Source: Methanomassiliicoccaceae archaeon COG_1 (GTDB lineage Archaea > Thermoplasmatota > Thermoplasmata > Methanomassiliicoccales > Methanomethylophilaceae). From it: a DNA stretch of 64,000 bases. How positions within the stretch are numbered: position 1 is the first letter of the stretch; every line of letters starts with the position of its first letter. This document shows positions 51,888-61,050 of the stretch, in pieces. Where the stretch lies: the NCBI GenBank assembly GCA_028561875.1, contig JAQQTI010000002.1, positions 124,001-188,000 on the forward strand, given 5' to 3'. The position numbers were made by a program, and so were the translations under genes. Below the pieces are notes generated by a model. The model ran no database searches, was not told the origin of the DNA, and saw nothing but the letters and a program-made list of their open reading frames with translations.

Positions 51888-51954
51888 CGCCCAAGCCCGG
51901 GCAGAGGACGCCAGGAACGGCCTGGGCCTCGTGCAGGCGTCCACCGGCAACGGG
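51888..51954 (+). repeat. 67-bp partial duplicate of the 5' end of cobA
   Basis: 51888-51954 matches 52102-52168 with about five differences, at an offset of 214 bp. In the second copy it encodes AQARAEDAKSGLGLVQVYTG of CobA; in the first the same text reads ARAEDARNGLGLVQASTG and then diverges before the Walker A lysine (GNGCRG instead of GNGKGKS). The surrounding 327-bp gap between the CDF gene and cobA holds no other clear gene. Confidence 0.8.
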
Positions 51955-52075
51955 TGCAGGGGCCTCTTGCCGGCACCTGGGCATACCCCTCCCGCCGGGC
52001 CCCGCCACGCGCATCCCGCATTCGCCGTTATCCTGCGAGCGAGCCTTTAATAGAAATTGGATTATACATCCACAC

Positions 52076-52789
52076 GTGATATCGGAGGAGACCGCGCAGA
52101 TCGCCCAAGCCCGGGCAGAGGACGCCAAGAGCGGCCTGGGCCTCGTGCAGGTGTACACCGGCAACGGGAAGGGGAAGAGCACCGCCGCGCTGGGCATGGC
52201 GCTGCGCGCCCTCGGCCGCGGCCTCCGCGTCGCCTACGTGCAGTTCCTCCGCTGCACGAACGACCAGGGGGAGATCGCCGCCCTCCGGCAGATGAGCGGG
52301 TACACCTACTTCCCGCTGGTCTACGAGAGCCGCACTGAGAGCGACCTCGAGGCGGCCATCAACACCTTCTTCAAGGCCCAGAGGATAATCTACTCCGGCT
52401 GCTACGACGTGGTGATCCTCGACGAGATCAACATCGCCATGGGGTGGAGGCTGCTGAGCTCCAACCTCGTGCTGGAGATGCTCAAGTGCCGCCCGCCGTG
52501 CGTGGAGGTGGTGCTCACCGGCAGGTGGTGCCCCGACGACATCCTCGAGTACGCCGACCTCGTCACCGACATGAGGCAGATGAAGCATCCCTTCGAGAAC
52601 GGGGTACAGGCCCGCAAGGGCATCGACTACCGAAGGGGCGTATCCGCGCCCGTACGAGGGCGGGCGTTATTCCGTTGGGAATTTATTCCGTACTTTGGGT
52701 ATGAATCGAATAAATACTCCCAGCATAATGTGTCATCATGGCGAGATTCAATTCGGTGGCCGAGGCAATCGGGGACACCCCCCTGGTGA
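52076..52789 (+). CDS. cob(I)yrinic acid a,c-diamide adenosyltransferase (CobA/CobO/BtuR family)
   Basis: Starts at GTG 52076, about 25 nt after the TATA box CTTTAATA (52044-52051). Walker A variant TGNGKGKSTAALGMALRALG (about 27-46), DEINIAMGWRLL and LTGRWCPDDILEYADLVTDM, and the usual C-terminus VQARKGIDY near 52633 are complete. It adenosylates corrinoids. The 50 residues after GIDY extend into the cysK promoter and gene and are likely spurious (lost stop). Confidence 0.9.
   Translation: MISEETAQIAQARAEDAKSGLGLVQVYTGNGKGKSTAALGMALRALGRGLRVAYVQFLRCTNDQGEIAALRQMSGYTYFPLVYESRTESDLEAAINTFFKAQRIIYSGCYDVVILDEINIAMGWRLLSSNLVLEMLKCRPPCVEVVLTGRWCPDDILEYADLVTDMRQMKHPFENGVQARKGIDYRRGVSAPVRGRALFRWEFIPYFGYESNKYSQHNVSSWRDSIRWPRQSGTPPW
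52676..52721. promoter_or_regulatory. inverted repeat and TATA box upstream of cysK
   Basis: GGGAATTTATTC (52677-52688) is mirrored by GAATAAATACTCCC (52708-52721). The right arm contains the TATA box GAATAAATAC, about 20-25 nt before ATG 52738, so a protein bound to the repeat would cover the promoter of the cysK-metA-ridA genes. Confidence 0.5.
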
Positions 52790-53688
52790 GGCTTGGGAGG
52801 CTATCGCCCGCCGGGTCCGAGGTGTACGCTAAGCTCGAGGGGAAGAACCCGGGCGGGTCCGTCAAGGACCGCGCCGTCCTCTCGATGGTGAGCCACGCGG
52901 AAGCGGCGGGCAGGCTGAGGGCGGGGGGCACGATCGTCGAGCCCACCTCCGGCAACACCGGCATCGCCATCGCGATGATGTCCGCCGTCCGCGGGTACCG
53001 GGCCATACTCGTCATGCCCGACACCATGTCGGAAGAGCGCCAGGCCTACATGAGGGCCTACGGCGCGGAGCTCGTGCTCACCCCCGGCGGGCAGGGGATG
53101 CAGGGCGCGCTCGACAGGACCGCGGAGCTTCTGGAGACCATCCCGGGAGCCGTCTCCCTCGGGCAGTTCGACAACCCCGCGAACGTAGCCGCGCACCGGG
53201 CGACCACCGGGCCGGAGATCCTCCGTGACCTCCCCGACGTGGACTTCGTGGTCGCCGGCTTCGGGACGGGAGGGACCATCTCCGGAATCGCCCTCGCCCT
53301 GAGGGATGCGGGGTCGAAGGCGGTGGCCGTCGCCGTCGAGCCCGCCGAAAGCCCGCTCGTCACGCAGGGGAGGGCGGGGCCGCACAAGATCCAGGGCATC
53401 GGGGCGGGCTTCGTGCCGAGGAACCTCGACAGAGGCGCCGTGGGGAGGGTCGTCGCCGTGAGGGGAGAGGATGCGATCGAGATGGCGAGGCGCCTCGCCC
53501 GCGAGGAGGGCATCTTCGCCGGCATCTCGAGCGGCGGCAACGTCTGCGGGGCCGTTGAGCTAGCCAAGGCCCATCCCGGCGCGAAGGTCGTCGCGATACT
53601 CCCGGACGGCGGCGACAAGTATGTAAGCACGGGGATATTCGGCCGAGGACGTACGGAGGAGTGCTACAATGCCGATCAAGGTGCCTGA
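52738..53688 (+). CDS. cysK: cysteine synthase (O-acetylserine sulfhydrylase)
   Basis: 316 residues. PLP-Lys in GGSVKDRA (about 43), substrate loop [10 protein letters not shown] (about 66-75), phosphate-binding GTGGTISG (about 180-187), and the C-terminal Ser in [13 protein letters not shown]. It makes cysteine from O-acetylserine and sulfide. The last codons overlap the start of metA by 20 nt. Confidence 0.93.
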   Translation: MARFNSVAEAIGDTPLVRLGRLSPAGSEVYAKLEGKNPGGSVKDRAVLSMVSHAEAAGRLRAGGTIVEPTSGNTGIAIAMMSAVRGYRAILVMPDTMSEERQAYMRAYGAELVLTPGGQGMQGALDRTAELLETIPGAVSLGQFDNPANVAAHRATTGPEILRDLPDVDFVVAGFGTGGTISGIALALRDAGSKAVAVAVEPAESPLVTQGRAGPHKIQGIGAGFVPRNLDRGAVGRVVAVRGEDAIEMARRLAREEGIFAGISSGGNVCGAVELAKAHPGAKVVAILPDGGDKYVSTGIFGRGRTEECYNADQGA

Positions 53689-54598
53689 CGAGCTTCCGGC
53701 CGCCGATGTCCTCAAAGAGGAGAACATCTTCGTGATGCACGAGAACCGCGCACGGGCCCAGGACATCCGCCCGCTCGACATCCTCGTCCTCAACCTCATG
53801 CCCACCAAGGTGGAGACCGAGGTGCAGATCATGAGGCTGCTCTCCAACAGCCCCCTGCAGACCAACCTCACCCTGATGCAGATGGCCACCCATGTGTCGA
53901 AGAACACCTCGCAGGAGTACCTGGATAAGTTCTACGACCGCTTCGAGAACGTCCGGAGCAGGAAGTGGGACGGGCTCATCATCACCGGCGCGCCGGTGGA
54001 GAACATCGGGTTCGAGGAGGTCGACTACTGGGGCGAGCTCTGCGAGATCATGGAGTGGTCGAAGCGGAACGTGTTCTCCACCCTGCACATATGCTGGGGC
54101 GCCCAGGCCGGGCTCTATCACCACTACGGCATCCCCAAGTACCCCCTGGGGAAGAAGATCTCCGGCGTGTTCCCGCACACCGCGACCGTGGAGGACGAGC
54201 CCCTCCTCAGGGGATGCGACGACGTGTTCTGCTACCCCCACTCGCGGCATACCGAGGTCCGCGCCGAGGACGTGCTGCGCAACCCCCGCCTCCACATCGT
54301 CGCCTCGTCCGACGAGGCGGGGGTGGGCATCGTGGTGAGCGAGAAGCACGGGCAGGTCTTCGTGCTCGGGCACATGGAGTACGATGCGATGACGCTCTCC
54401 TACGAGTACTACCGCGACCTGGGGAAGGGCATGGAGCCGGAGGTGCCGGCACACTACTTCCCCGGCGACGACCCGTCCCGCGATCCGGTGATGAACTGGC
54501 GCAGCACGGCGAACCTGATATTCACCAACTGGCTGAACTACTACGTCTACCAGCAGACCCCGTACGACATCAACTCGATCGGCGAAGGCAGGGAATGA
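53669..54598 (+). CDS. metA: homoserine O-acetyltransferase (MetA family)
   Basis: 309 residues. Catalytic Cys in [16 protein letters not shown] (about 142), His in VLGHMEYD (about 235), and [12 protein letters not shown]. In [16 protein letters not shown] a Glu stands at the position where it favours acetyl-CoA over succinyl-CoA in characterised MetA enzymes, so an acetyltransferase is likely. It feeds methionine synthesis from homoserine and follows cysK in a sulfur amino acid operon. Confidence 0.92.
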   Translation: MPIKVPDELPAADVLKEENIFVMHENRARAQDIRPLDILVLNLMPTKVETEVQIMRLLSNSPLQTNLTLMQMATHVSKNTSQEYLDKFYDRFENVRSRKWDGLIITGAPVENIGFEEVDYWGELCEIMEWSKRNVFSTLHICWGAQAGLYHHYGIPKYPLGKKISGVFPHTATVEDEPLLRGCDDVFCYPHSRHTEVRAEDVLRNPRLHIVASSDEAGVGIVVSEKHGQVFVLGHMEYDAMTLSYEYYRDLGKGMEPEVPAHYFPGDDPSRDPVMNWRSTANLIFTNWLNYYVYQQTPYDINSIGEGRE

Positions 54599-54599
54599 C

Positions 54600-55001
54600 A
54601 TGCAAGTCGAGAGGACCAGCACGAGCAGGGCCCCCATGGCGGTCGGCCCCTACTCCCAGGCCGTGGCGGCCGGGGATTTCGTTTTCACCGCGGGGGAGAT
54701 CCCCGTCGACCCGGCCACCGGCGCCGTGCCGCGGACCGTCGGCGAGCAGACGAGGCTCGCGCTCTCCAACCTCCGCGAGGTGCTGAGGGCCTCCGGCGTC
54801 GGGGACGGGAACGTGGCGAGCGTCACGGTGTACCTCGCCGACATCGGCGACTTCCAGGAGATGAACCTCGCCTACGCCGAGTTCTTCTCCGAGCCGTACC
54901 CCGCGCGCAGCTGCGTCGCGGTCTCCGCCCTGCCGAAGGGGGTGAGGGTAATGGTGTCGGCGGTAGGGGTCAGGGGCCGGGCCGACCGGCCATCGGGTTG
55001 A
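54600..55001 (+). CDS. RidA family enamine/imine deaminase
   Basis: 133 residues from ATG 54600, one nt after the metA stop. Conserved APMAVGPYSQAV, FTAGEIPVDPATG, and the active-site Arg in YPARSCVAVSALPKGV. RidA removes reactive 2-aminoacrylate made by PLP enzymes such as cysteine and threonine enzymes, which fits its place behind cysK and metA. Confidence 0.92.
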   Translation: MQVERTSTSRAPMAVGPYSQAVAAGDFVFTAGEIPVDPATGAVPRTVGEQTRLALSNLREVLRASGVGDGNVASVTVYLADIGDFQEMNLAYAEFFSEPYPARSCVAVSALPKGVRVMVSAVGVRGRADRPSG

Positions 55002-56112
55002 CGAGCTTCCCGATCACCGCCTCGCGCACGAAGCGGTTGTACTGCGACAGGTCCCTCTCCTCGGAGACTATCGCATCGACGGCCCCCTTGACATGGGAGA
55101 AGACGGCCCTGTACACCCTGCAGGCGTCGCCCCCGTTGTTCTCCATCCCGCCCTGGTAGTAGGCGTCCATGAAGCACCCGCCCTGGCAGTAGCGGTATAC
55201 CGGGCACTGCGCGCACTTCCCCCTCCTCTCGATGGAGGCGCGGAGGATGCCCTCGAAGGCCTCGCACTCGAAGGCCTCGCGGACCGACGCGATATCCCTG
55301 ATGTTGCACAGCCTCATCGACCGCGGGCAGGCCTTCGCGCAGGGGTAGAGGTCGCCGTTAGGGTACATGCATATCCACTTCGTGAGGCACGAGTCGTGGG
55401 CGCAGTCCGAGGGGACGGGGTCCCCGAGGGCGCTCAGGACGTACAGGTAATGAGGGGCCAAGGGGGCCTCCGCGTCCCTGTCGTTCAGCCAAGCCTCGAA
55501 GGCCTCGATGCTCGACGCCGCGTAGGCGTCGGGGTCGGGGACGAGGGAGGGGTCCTCCGCCGCGCACCCCGCCGCGATGACGGGGGACAGCGTCACCGCG
55601 GCGCCGATGCCCCGGAAGTGCTCGTAGATCTCCCTCTGCCTGCCCTGTGCCCCGCGCGATACGGTGGAGCTCACCGAGAACACCCCGCCCTTCTCGCTCA
55701 TCCTGCCTATGGTGCCCTCCACCTCCGCGCAGCGCGTGCGGAGGATCCGGGTGCAGGGGCCCTCGTGCGACACCCCTACGTTGACCCCTTTGTCGGCGCA
55801 GAACCTCATGAAGGGGCGGCCGATGCTCAGGCCGTTTGTCTGTATCGTGTTGCCGAAGCGGTGCTCGCCGAACGCCCCCTCCTGGAGCGCGACGGCCTTC
55901 CTGTAGAACGAGAGCGGGAGGAGGAGGGGCTCCCCGCCGTGCCATATGAACCAGGCGGACTCGTAGTCCCTGGCGACCATCTCGAAGAGGCGGCGCAGGT
56001 CGTCCGTCGAGACCGTGCCCGGCCGGCGCTCATCGGGGGGATGGTAGCAATGCCTGCAGCCCATGTTGCAGGCGAGGGTGGGCTTGATGACCACCGACAG
56101 GGAACGCTCCAT
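54970..56112 (-). CDS. radical SAM/SPASM peptide-modifying enzyme
   Basis: 380 residues from ATG 56112; the upstream frame is antisense sequence. The radical SAM motif is CNMGCRHCY (about 15-23), then HGGEPLL and TNGLS. The C-terminal SPASM domain has Cys in CLTKWICMYPNGDLYPCAKAC and CAQCPVYRYCQGGCF (about 295-330). The architecture resembles anaerobic sulfatase-maturating enzymes and sactipeptide/thioether maturases. The gene follows a Cys-rich peptide on the same strand, which suggests a RiPP-like maturase. Confidence 0.85.
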   Translation of the reverse strand: MERSLSVVIKPTLACNMGCRHCYHPPDERRPGTVSTDDLRRLFEMVARDYESAWFIWHGGEPLLLPLSFYRKAVALQEGAFGEHRFGNTIQTNGLSIGRPFMRFCADKGVNVGVSHEGPCTRILRTRCAEVEGTIGRMSEKGGVFSVSSTVSRGAQGRQREIYEHFRGIGAAVTLSPVIAAGCAAEDPSLVPDPDAYAASSIEAFEAWLNDRDAEAPLAPHYLYVLSALGDPVPSDCAHDSCLTKWICMYPNGDLYPCAKACPRSMRLCNIRDIASVREAFECEAFEGILRASIERRGKCAQCPVYRYCQGGCFMDAYYQGGMENNGGDACRVYRAVFSHVKGAVDAIVSEERDLSQYNRFVREAVIGKLVNPMAGRPGP

Positions 56113-56423
56113 CGGCGCCCTCGGAAGGGCCAGTAAGTCCAGAGGCCGTCGAATCCGTCCGTGACGTAGCAGCAGCAGGCGCAGCAGACCACGATGCCGC
56201 CGATGCAGGCGGCGTGCTGCGCCGGAGTGGCGCAGTAGCCCCTCTCGGAGCAGCAGCTGTAGTCGCACTTCGAATCCCCGCCGTGCTCCTCCCCGTCCCG
56301 CCTCCGGTTGTGGTCGTTCGGAATGACCTCGCCGGTCTGGATAGCCAGGGCGGTGAAAGCGGAGGGAGACTGACTTCTGTAGGAGGCGATCAGGTCTTCG
56401 ACGGACTGGGGCATCATCTTCAT
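55827..56423 (-). CDS. Cys-rich peptide, candidate RiPP precursor; C-terminus uncertain
   Basis: Starts ATG 56423 behind GGCAGAGG. The first 60 residues (MKMMPQSVEDLIASYRSQSP and on) are Cys-free and polar, like a leader. Residues 53-86 hold ten cysteines in CDYSCCSERGYC and CIGGIVVCCACCCYV. After VTDGFDGLWTYWPFRG the frame enters the radical SAM gene at 56112 in another frame; the real product is likely about 103 residues. The stretch up to 55827 should be ignored until checked. Confidence 0.5.
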   Translation of the reverse strand: MKMMPQSVEDLIASYRSQSPSAFTALAIQTGEVIPNDHNRRRDGEEHGGDSKCDYSCCSERGYCATPAQHAACIGGIVVCCACCCYVTDGFDGLWTYWPFRGRRWSVPCRWSSSPPSPATWAAGIATIPPMSAGRARSRRTTCAASSRWSPGTTSPPGSYGTAGSPSSSRSRSTGRPSRSRRGRSASTASATRYRQTA

Positions 56424-56429
56424 CCTCTG

Positions 56430-56485
56430 CCAATGCTGGCTTGCGATTGGCGGGACAAACCTTTCCCAATATATTAATCATTGGA
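56430..56485. promoter_or_regulatory. divergent promoter with CCAAT/ATTGG inverted half sites
   Basis: GCCAAT-11 nt-ATTGGC at about 56431-56452 and CCAAT-9 nt-ATTGG at about 56467-56485 flank the region. The AT stretch AATATATTAAT (about 56469-56479) can serve as TATA for both the DUF5685-like gene (ATG 56503) and the Cys-rich peptide. The half sites recall the perfect palindrome GTGCCAATcATTGGCAC at 9393. Confidence 0.4.
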
Positions 56486-56502
56486 CCAGCTTCAGGAGGC
56501 CG

Positions 56503-57456
56503 ATGTTCGGCTACACCGTGCCGATGTACCAGCGCATGTCCGCCAGGGACCTCTCCGCCTACCGCAGGTACTACTGCGAGACCTGCCACCAGCTCAGGGA
56601 CGGCTACGGCCTCTTCTCCACGGCGGCGGTCAACTACGACATGACGTTCAACGCGATCGTGGTCAGCGCGGCCTCGGGCGCCGACCTCCGCTTCGAGGGC
56701 ACCCCGAGGTCCGCCCTCTGCGTCTTCGAGGGCCCCAGGGCCGGGGGGGAGATGTTCCGCAGGATGGCCGCCTACACCGTGCTCCTGACCAAATGGGAGC
56801 TCTACGACGACCGCGTCGACAGCCCCTCGGCGAGGACGAACTTCATAGAGCTGGCACTCGGCAGGGCGATACGCAAGGCGGAGCGCGACGAGCCCGGCTT
56901 CGACGACCGTGTCGGGAAGGGCTTCGAGCTCCTCCGGAAGCGGGAGGCGGAGGGCTGCACCGACGCCGCCCGCATGGGCTGGGAGTTCGGGGAGGCCCTC
57001 GCCGCCCCGCTTTCGGAGATCGCCGGCGAGCACGATCGCCCCGAGATGCGCCCGCTGTTCTCCCGGCTCGCCGCCGCGGTGTACGTCGTGGATGCCGTTG
57101 ACGACCTGGAGGAGGACTTCGCGGCCGGGACCTACAACCCCTTCCTGCGGGGATGCGGCGGGTTCGTGAACCGCGCAGAGTACATGCGCGGCAACGCGTA
57201 CCGGGTCGCCGAGACGATCAACGGCGTCATGGGGGAGCTGCAGCGCTCGTACTCCGCGCTCCGCCCCTCGATGCGCGGGCTCGAGGGGGTGGCCGACAAC
57301 ATCGTGTACCTCGGCCTGCCGGATTCGGCGAGGAAGGCGATGGGGGCGGGGCGCCCCGGGAGGGATGAGGGTGCCCTCGAAGGCCGCCGGGCCCGCAACG
57401 CGGAGTACCGATCGGACCTTGGGTGGTCGCGGCGGTTCAACTTCACCGCGGAGTAG
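56503..57456 (+). CDS. DUF5685-like protein
   Basis: 317 residues. MFGYTVPMYQRMSARDLSAYRRYYCETCHQLRDGYGLFSTAAVNYDMTF matches the N-terminus of the DUF5685 family (MFGYV..., YYCGLC-type Cys pair, then a D-x-T-F block). YVVDAVDDLEEDFAAGTYNPF in the C-terminal half is an Asp-rich motif like that of isoprenoid synthase folds, but this is only a resemblance. The only convincing gene in the window that ends with TAG; its last 30 residues are Arg-rich and could be read-through. Divergent from the Cys-rich peptide gene. Confidence 0.6.
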   Translation: MFGYTVPMYQRMSARDLSAYRRYYCETCHQLRDGYGLFSTAAVNYDMTFNAIVVSAASGADLRFEGTPRSALCVFEGPRAGGEMFRRMAAYTVLLTKWELYDDRVDSPSARTNFIELALGRAIRKAERDEPGFDDRVGKGFELLRKREAEGCTDAARMGWEFGEALAAPLSEIAGEHDRPEMRPLFSRLAAAVYVVDAVDDLEEDFAAGTYNPFLRGCGGFVNRAEYMRGNAYRVAETINGVMGELQRSYSALRPSMRGLEGVADNIVYLGLPDSARKAMGAGRPGRDEGALEGRRARNAEYRSDLGWSRRFNFTAE

Positions 57457-57887
57457 ACCTCGCCGAAGGCTATCCGCGTGGCGATGGATATCTCGGTGAC
57501 CGTGCTGCCGCCGGCGTACATGTCGAGGATGACCCTCATGTCCTCGTTGGAGATGCTGGTGCGCGCGACGGCGGATCTCTTGGATTGATTGCTGGCGCGA
57601 ACGCTGGACGGGGGAGGGGAGGCCCATTTCGAAGAGTGGCACTTGGGGCACCTCCTTGGCGACTCGGAGACCGAGCCCCACATATGGCCGCAGCGGCGGC
57701 AGAGACAGCGGCGGTAATCCTTCATCCAGACGGTGGATCTGCACACGGGGCAGTTCTTCGGGAGGCCGTCGGCCTTGCGCGAGACCCACCTGTAGGAGCA
57801 CTTGGAGCAGACGAGGACGCGCCCCGCGGTCGGGGGAGCGCTGCTGTTTGACTCTACCGTACCATCACCCTCTCTTCGGCATGACAT
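57132..57887 (-). CDS. zinc-ribbon protein with C-terminal helix-turn-helix, C-terminus uncertain
   Basis: Two zinc ribbons: CSKCSYRWVSRKADGLPKNCPVC and CLCRRCGHMWGSVSESPRRCPKC (about 28-84). Then a Ser-rich linker and a helix-turn-helix-like segment EDMRVILDMYAGGSTVTEISIATRIAFGEVYSAVKL (about 115-150). The protein probably ends after LNRRDHP near 57430; what follows is antisense to the DUF5685-like gene. Possible transcription regulator. The TATA box (TTTATAAAC, about 57899-57907) is only 12 nt from the ATG, so the true start may lie downstream. Confidence 0.65.
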   Translation of the reverse strand: MSCRREGDGTVESNSSAPPTAGRVLVCSKCSYRWVSRKADGLPKNCPVCRSTVWMKDYRRCLCRRCGHMWGSVSESPRRCPKCHSSKWASPPPSSVRASNQSKRSAVARTSISNEDMRVILDMYAGGSTVTEISIATRIAFGEVYSAVKLNRRDHPRSDRYSALRARRPSRAPSSLPGRPAPIAFLAESGRPRYTMLSATPSSPRIEGRSAEYERCSSPMTPLIVSATRYALPRMYSARFTNPPHPRRKGL

Positions 57888-57973
57888 CGGAGGGTCGGTT
57901 TATAAACAACGCAACGAACATGTTCCGTTAAGCGCGGGAGTACGGGCGGACGCGCCACCTTGGAGAGAAACCA

Positions 57974-58051
57974 TGGCGGACGAGAGGGGATTCGAACCCC
58001 CGGCTTGCAGCTTAGGAGGCTGCCGCCATATCCAGACTAGGCCACTCGTCC
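57974..58051 (-). tRNA. tRNA-Arg (CCT)
   Basis: On the minus strand acceptor GGACGAG/CTCGTCC, anticodon arm GCAGC-CTCCTAA-GCTGC giving anticodon CCT, T arm CGGGG-GTTCGAATCC-type loop and an encoded 3' CCA. Confidence 0.93.
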
Positions 58052-58110
58052 GTTTTTGAATACGTTTGAAGGGAACATCCGGGGGGAACTTGTCCCCCGA
58101 TATAACGTTT

Positions 58111-58854
58111 TCACACCTTGTCGGGCGCTTCCGCCTCCGGTCCCTCCTCCCCGGGGGCCTCGGCCTGGTCGCCCTTCTTGGCGGCGGACCAGACCTCGAC
58201 GAACTCGACGGTGTCCACGCCGAATGCCTCCCTCATGTCGGAGACTACCTTGAACCTGGCGACCGTCCAGCCCTGGTCGAACTTCGCAAGGTCGGGGAGG
58301 GTGACGGTGACCCTGTCGCCGGGGAAGGCGAAGGCGAATCCCGCGGCGTCGCCGAAGTCGGCCTCCACGATGGCCTTGGCCTTCTCCTCGGGCTCGGTGA
58401 TCTCCTCGGTGACCCTCATGACGTAGCGCAGGTCGTGGCCGGCGAGGGGGTTGTTGAAGTCCACCTTGACGCGCCCGGCGCCCACGGACAGCACGGTGCC
58501 CTGCCTGCCGCCGAGGGAGACGGTCATGCCGGGCATGGGGTTGATCTCCTCGCGGTAGAACTCCCTGAGGGAATGGGTCTCGAGGAGCCTCGGGTTCCTC
58601 GCACCGGCGCCCTCCTCGCAAGGGACGGACACCTCGAACTCCTTGCCGACCTGGGCTTCGGAGATGGCCTTGTCCAATGCGGGGAAGAGCTTGTTGGAGC
58701 CCACGATGTAGGACATGGGGGAGTAGTGGACCTTCTCGTTGTGGATGCCGGCTTCCTTCGCGGCGGCCTCGTCGGTCGTGTCGTAGAGCGTGTCGTTGTC
58801 GGCCAGATACGCCTTGTACTCGAGGCGGATGACTTTCTTAGCGTTGTCTGCCAT
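58111..58854 (-). CDS. FKBP-type peptidyl-prolyl isomerase (long archaeal form)
   Basis: 247 residues from ATG 58854, behind GGTGA. The FKBP core is VIRLEYKAYLADNDTLYDTT (about 8-27), with GSNKLFPALDKAI and, after the inserted flap domain, VKVDFNNPLAGHDLRYVMRV. The C-terminal extension (about 155-230, DAAGFAFAFPGDRVTVTLPD) is typical of long archaeal FKBPs with chaperone activity; an acidic tail EAPGEEGPEAEAPDKV ends it. The TATA box CTTTTAATAC is at about 58907-58917. Confidence 0.92.
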   Translation of the reverse strand: MADNAKKVIRLEYKAYLADNDTLYDTTDEAAAKEAGIHNEKVHYSPMSYIVGSNKLFPALDKAISEAQVGKEFEVSVPCEEGAGARNPRLLETHSLREFYREEINPMPGMTVSLGGRQGTVLSVGAGRVKVDFNNPLAGHDLRYVMRVTEEITEPEEKAKAIVEADFGDAAGFAFAFPGDRVTVTLPDLAKFDQGWTVARFKVVSDMREAFGVDTVEFVEVWSAAKKGDQAEAPGEEGPEAEAPDKV

Positions 58855-59083
58855 AGTGATTTCACCGTTGTGGTATGGAAAGAACGTTGGCGCGATTACG
58901 TCGCTTGTATTAAAAGGGATTGCAGACGGCGGGGCTGTGGCCGGGCGCTCCCGCCGTCGTGGCCGACAACCGTCCACGGATGCGCCGTCCAATTATTCAT
59001 TTGTCTAAATTTAAGTCCAACAAACAATTAAAAGCCCCCTGATTCGGCCGTTTCTCATAGGATTCATTAGACGCGTGAGCATC

Positions 59084-59094
59084 AGGTTTATATC
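59084..59094 (+). promoter_or_regulatory. TATA box of the glutamate dehydrogenase gene
   Basis: AGGTTTATATCG lies about 38-48 nt before ATG 59132, leaving a short 5' leader that contains GAGGCG. The 278-bp gap between the FKBP and GDH genes holds only the two divergent promoters. Confidence 0.5.
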
Positions 59095-59122
59095 GCCGAT
59101 TGGACATCGCGGCATCGGTTGA

Positions 59123-60481
<1,359 letters not shown>

Positions 60482-60509
60482 GGGGGCGGAGGCCCCCTCT
60501 GAAGGAGAT

Positions 60510-60998
60510 TTACGCCCTCTGCTCTCCCTCCAGCCTCTCCCTGAGGAGGCGGTTATCCTCTACCATGTCGCGGAGGATGAGGTCCCAGTTGGCCTTCTTC
60601 CTCCCCAACACGCTGAAGATCAGCCAGTTGATGATCCTCGCTCCGACTCCGCCCTCCTTCCCGAAGGACTCGATGTGGGTGAAGCGCACGGTTCCGTCGG
60701 GGTTCGTCCTCCCCTCGAAGGAGATCCACGCGTACTTGCTGTGGAACTTGATGAAGAACCGGCCGCCGTCGTCCTCCCGCTCGAGTATCTTGCCGGTGAC
60801 GTCGTAATCCACGCCGGCGACCGTCTCCCTGAACCTGACGGTGTCCCCCACGCCCATGCCGCCCGAGACCCTCTCGAACTCCCTGTGGTCGGGGGACCAC
60901 GAGACGAACGTCTCGTCCAGGTGGAAGAAGAAGTCCCTGACCGCCTCGTACGGCGCACGGATGTCGACGCTGTCCTGCAGAACCTTGGTCATGGACAT
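60510..60998 (-). CDS. SRPBCC (START/Bet v1-like) family protein
   Basis: 162 residues from ATG 60998 (ATG 60992 is also possible). VDIRAPYEAVRDFFFHLDETFVSW at the start and the alternating beta pattern GDTVRFRETVAGVDYDVTGKILE, TVRFTHIESFG with a long C-terminal helix NWDLILRDMVEDNRLLRERLEGEQ are typical of the ligand-binding SRPBCC fold. Ligand unknown. A bidirectional TATA (CTTAATATC, about 61040-61048) is shared with the tRNA-Thr gene. Confidence 0.8.
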   Translation of the reverse strand: MSMTKVLQDSVDIRAPYEAVRDFFFHLDETFVSWSPDHREFERVSGGMGVGDTVRFRETVAGVDYDVTGKILEREDDGGRFFIKFHSKYAWISFEGRTNPDGTVRFTHIESFGKEGGVGARIINWLIFSVLGRKKANWDLILRDMVEDNRLLRERLEGEQRA

Positions 60999-61039
60999 GG
61001 CTAAGGGGGCCCTTGATGTTAATCCTGCGTATGCCGAAA

Positions 61040-61050
61040 CGATATTAAGG
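61040..61050. promoter_or_regulatory. shared TATA element for tRNA-Thr and SRPBCC gene
   Basis: GATATTAAGG reads as TATA on plus, 27-34 nt before the tRNA-Thr at 61075, and as CCTTAATATC on minus, about 45 nt before ATG 60998. Confidence 0.4.

Noticed and set aside
56113-57801. Very long minus-strand open frame upstream of the radical SAM enzyme
   Set aside because: It is antisense to the DUF5685-like gene, Arg/Pro/Gly-rich, and the radical SAM protein has a normal start at 56112.
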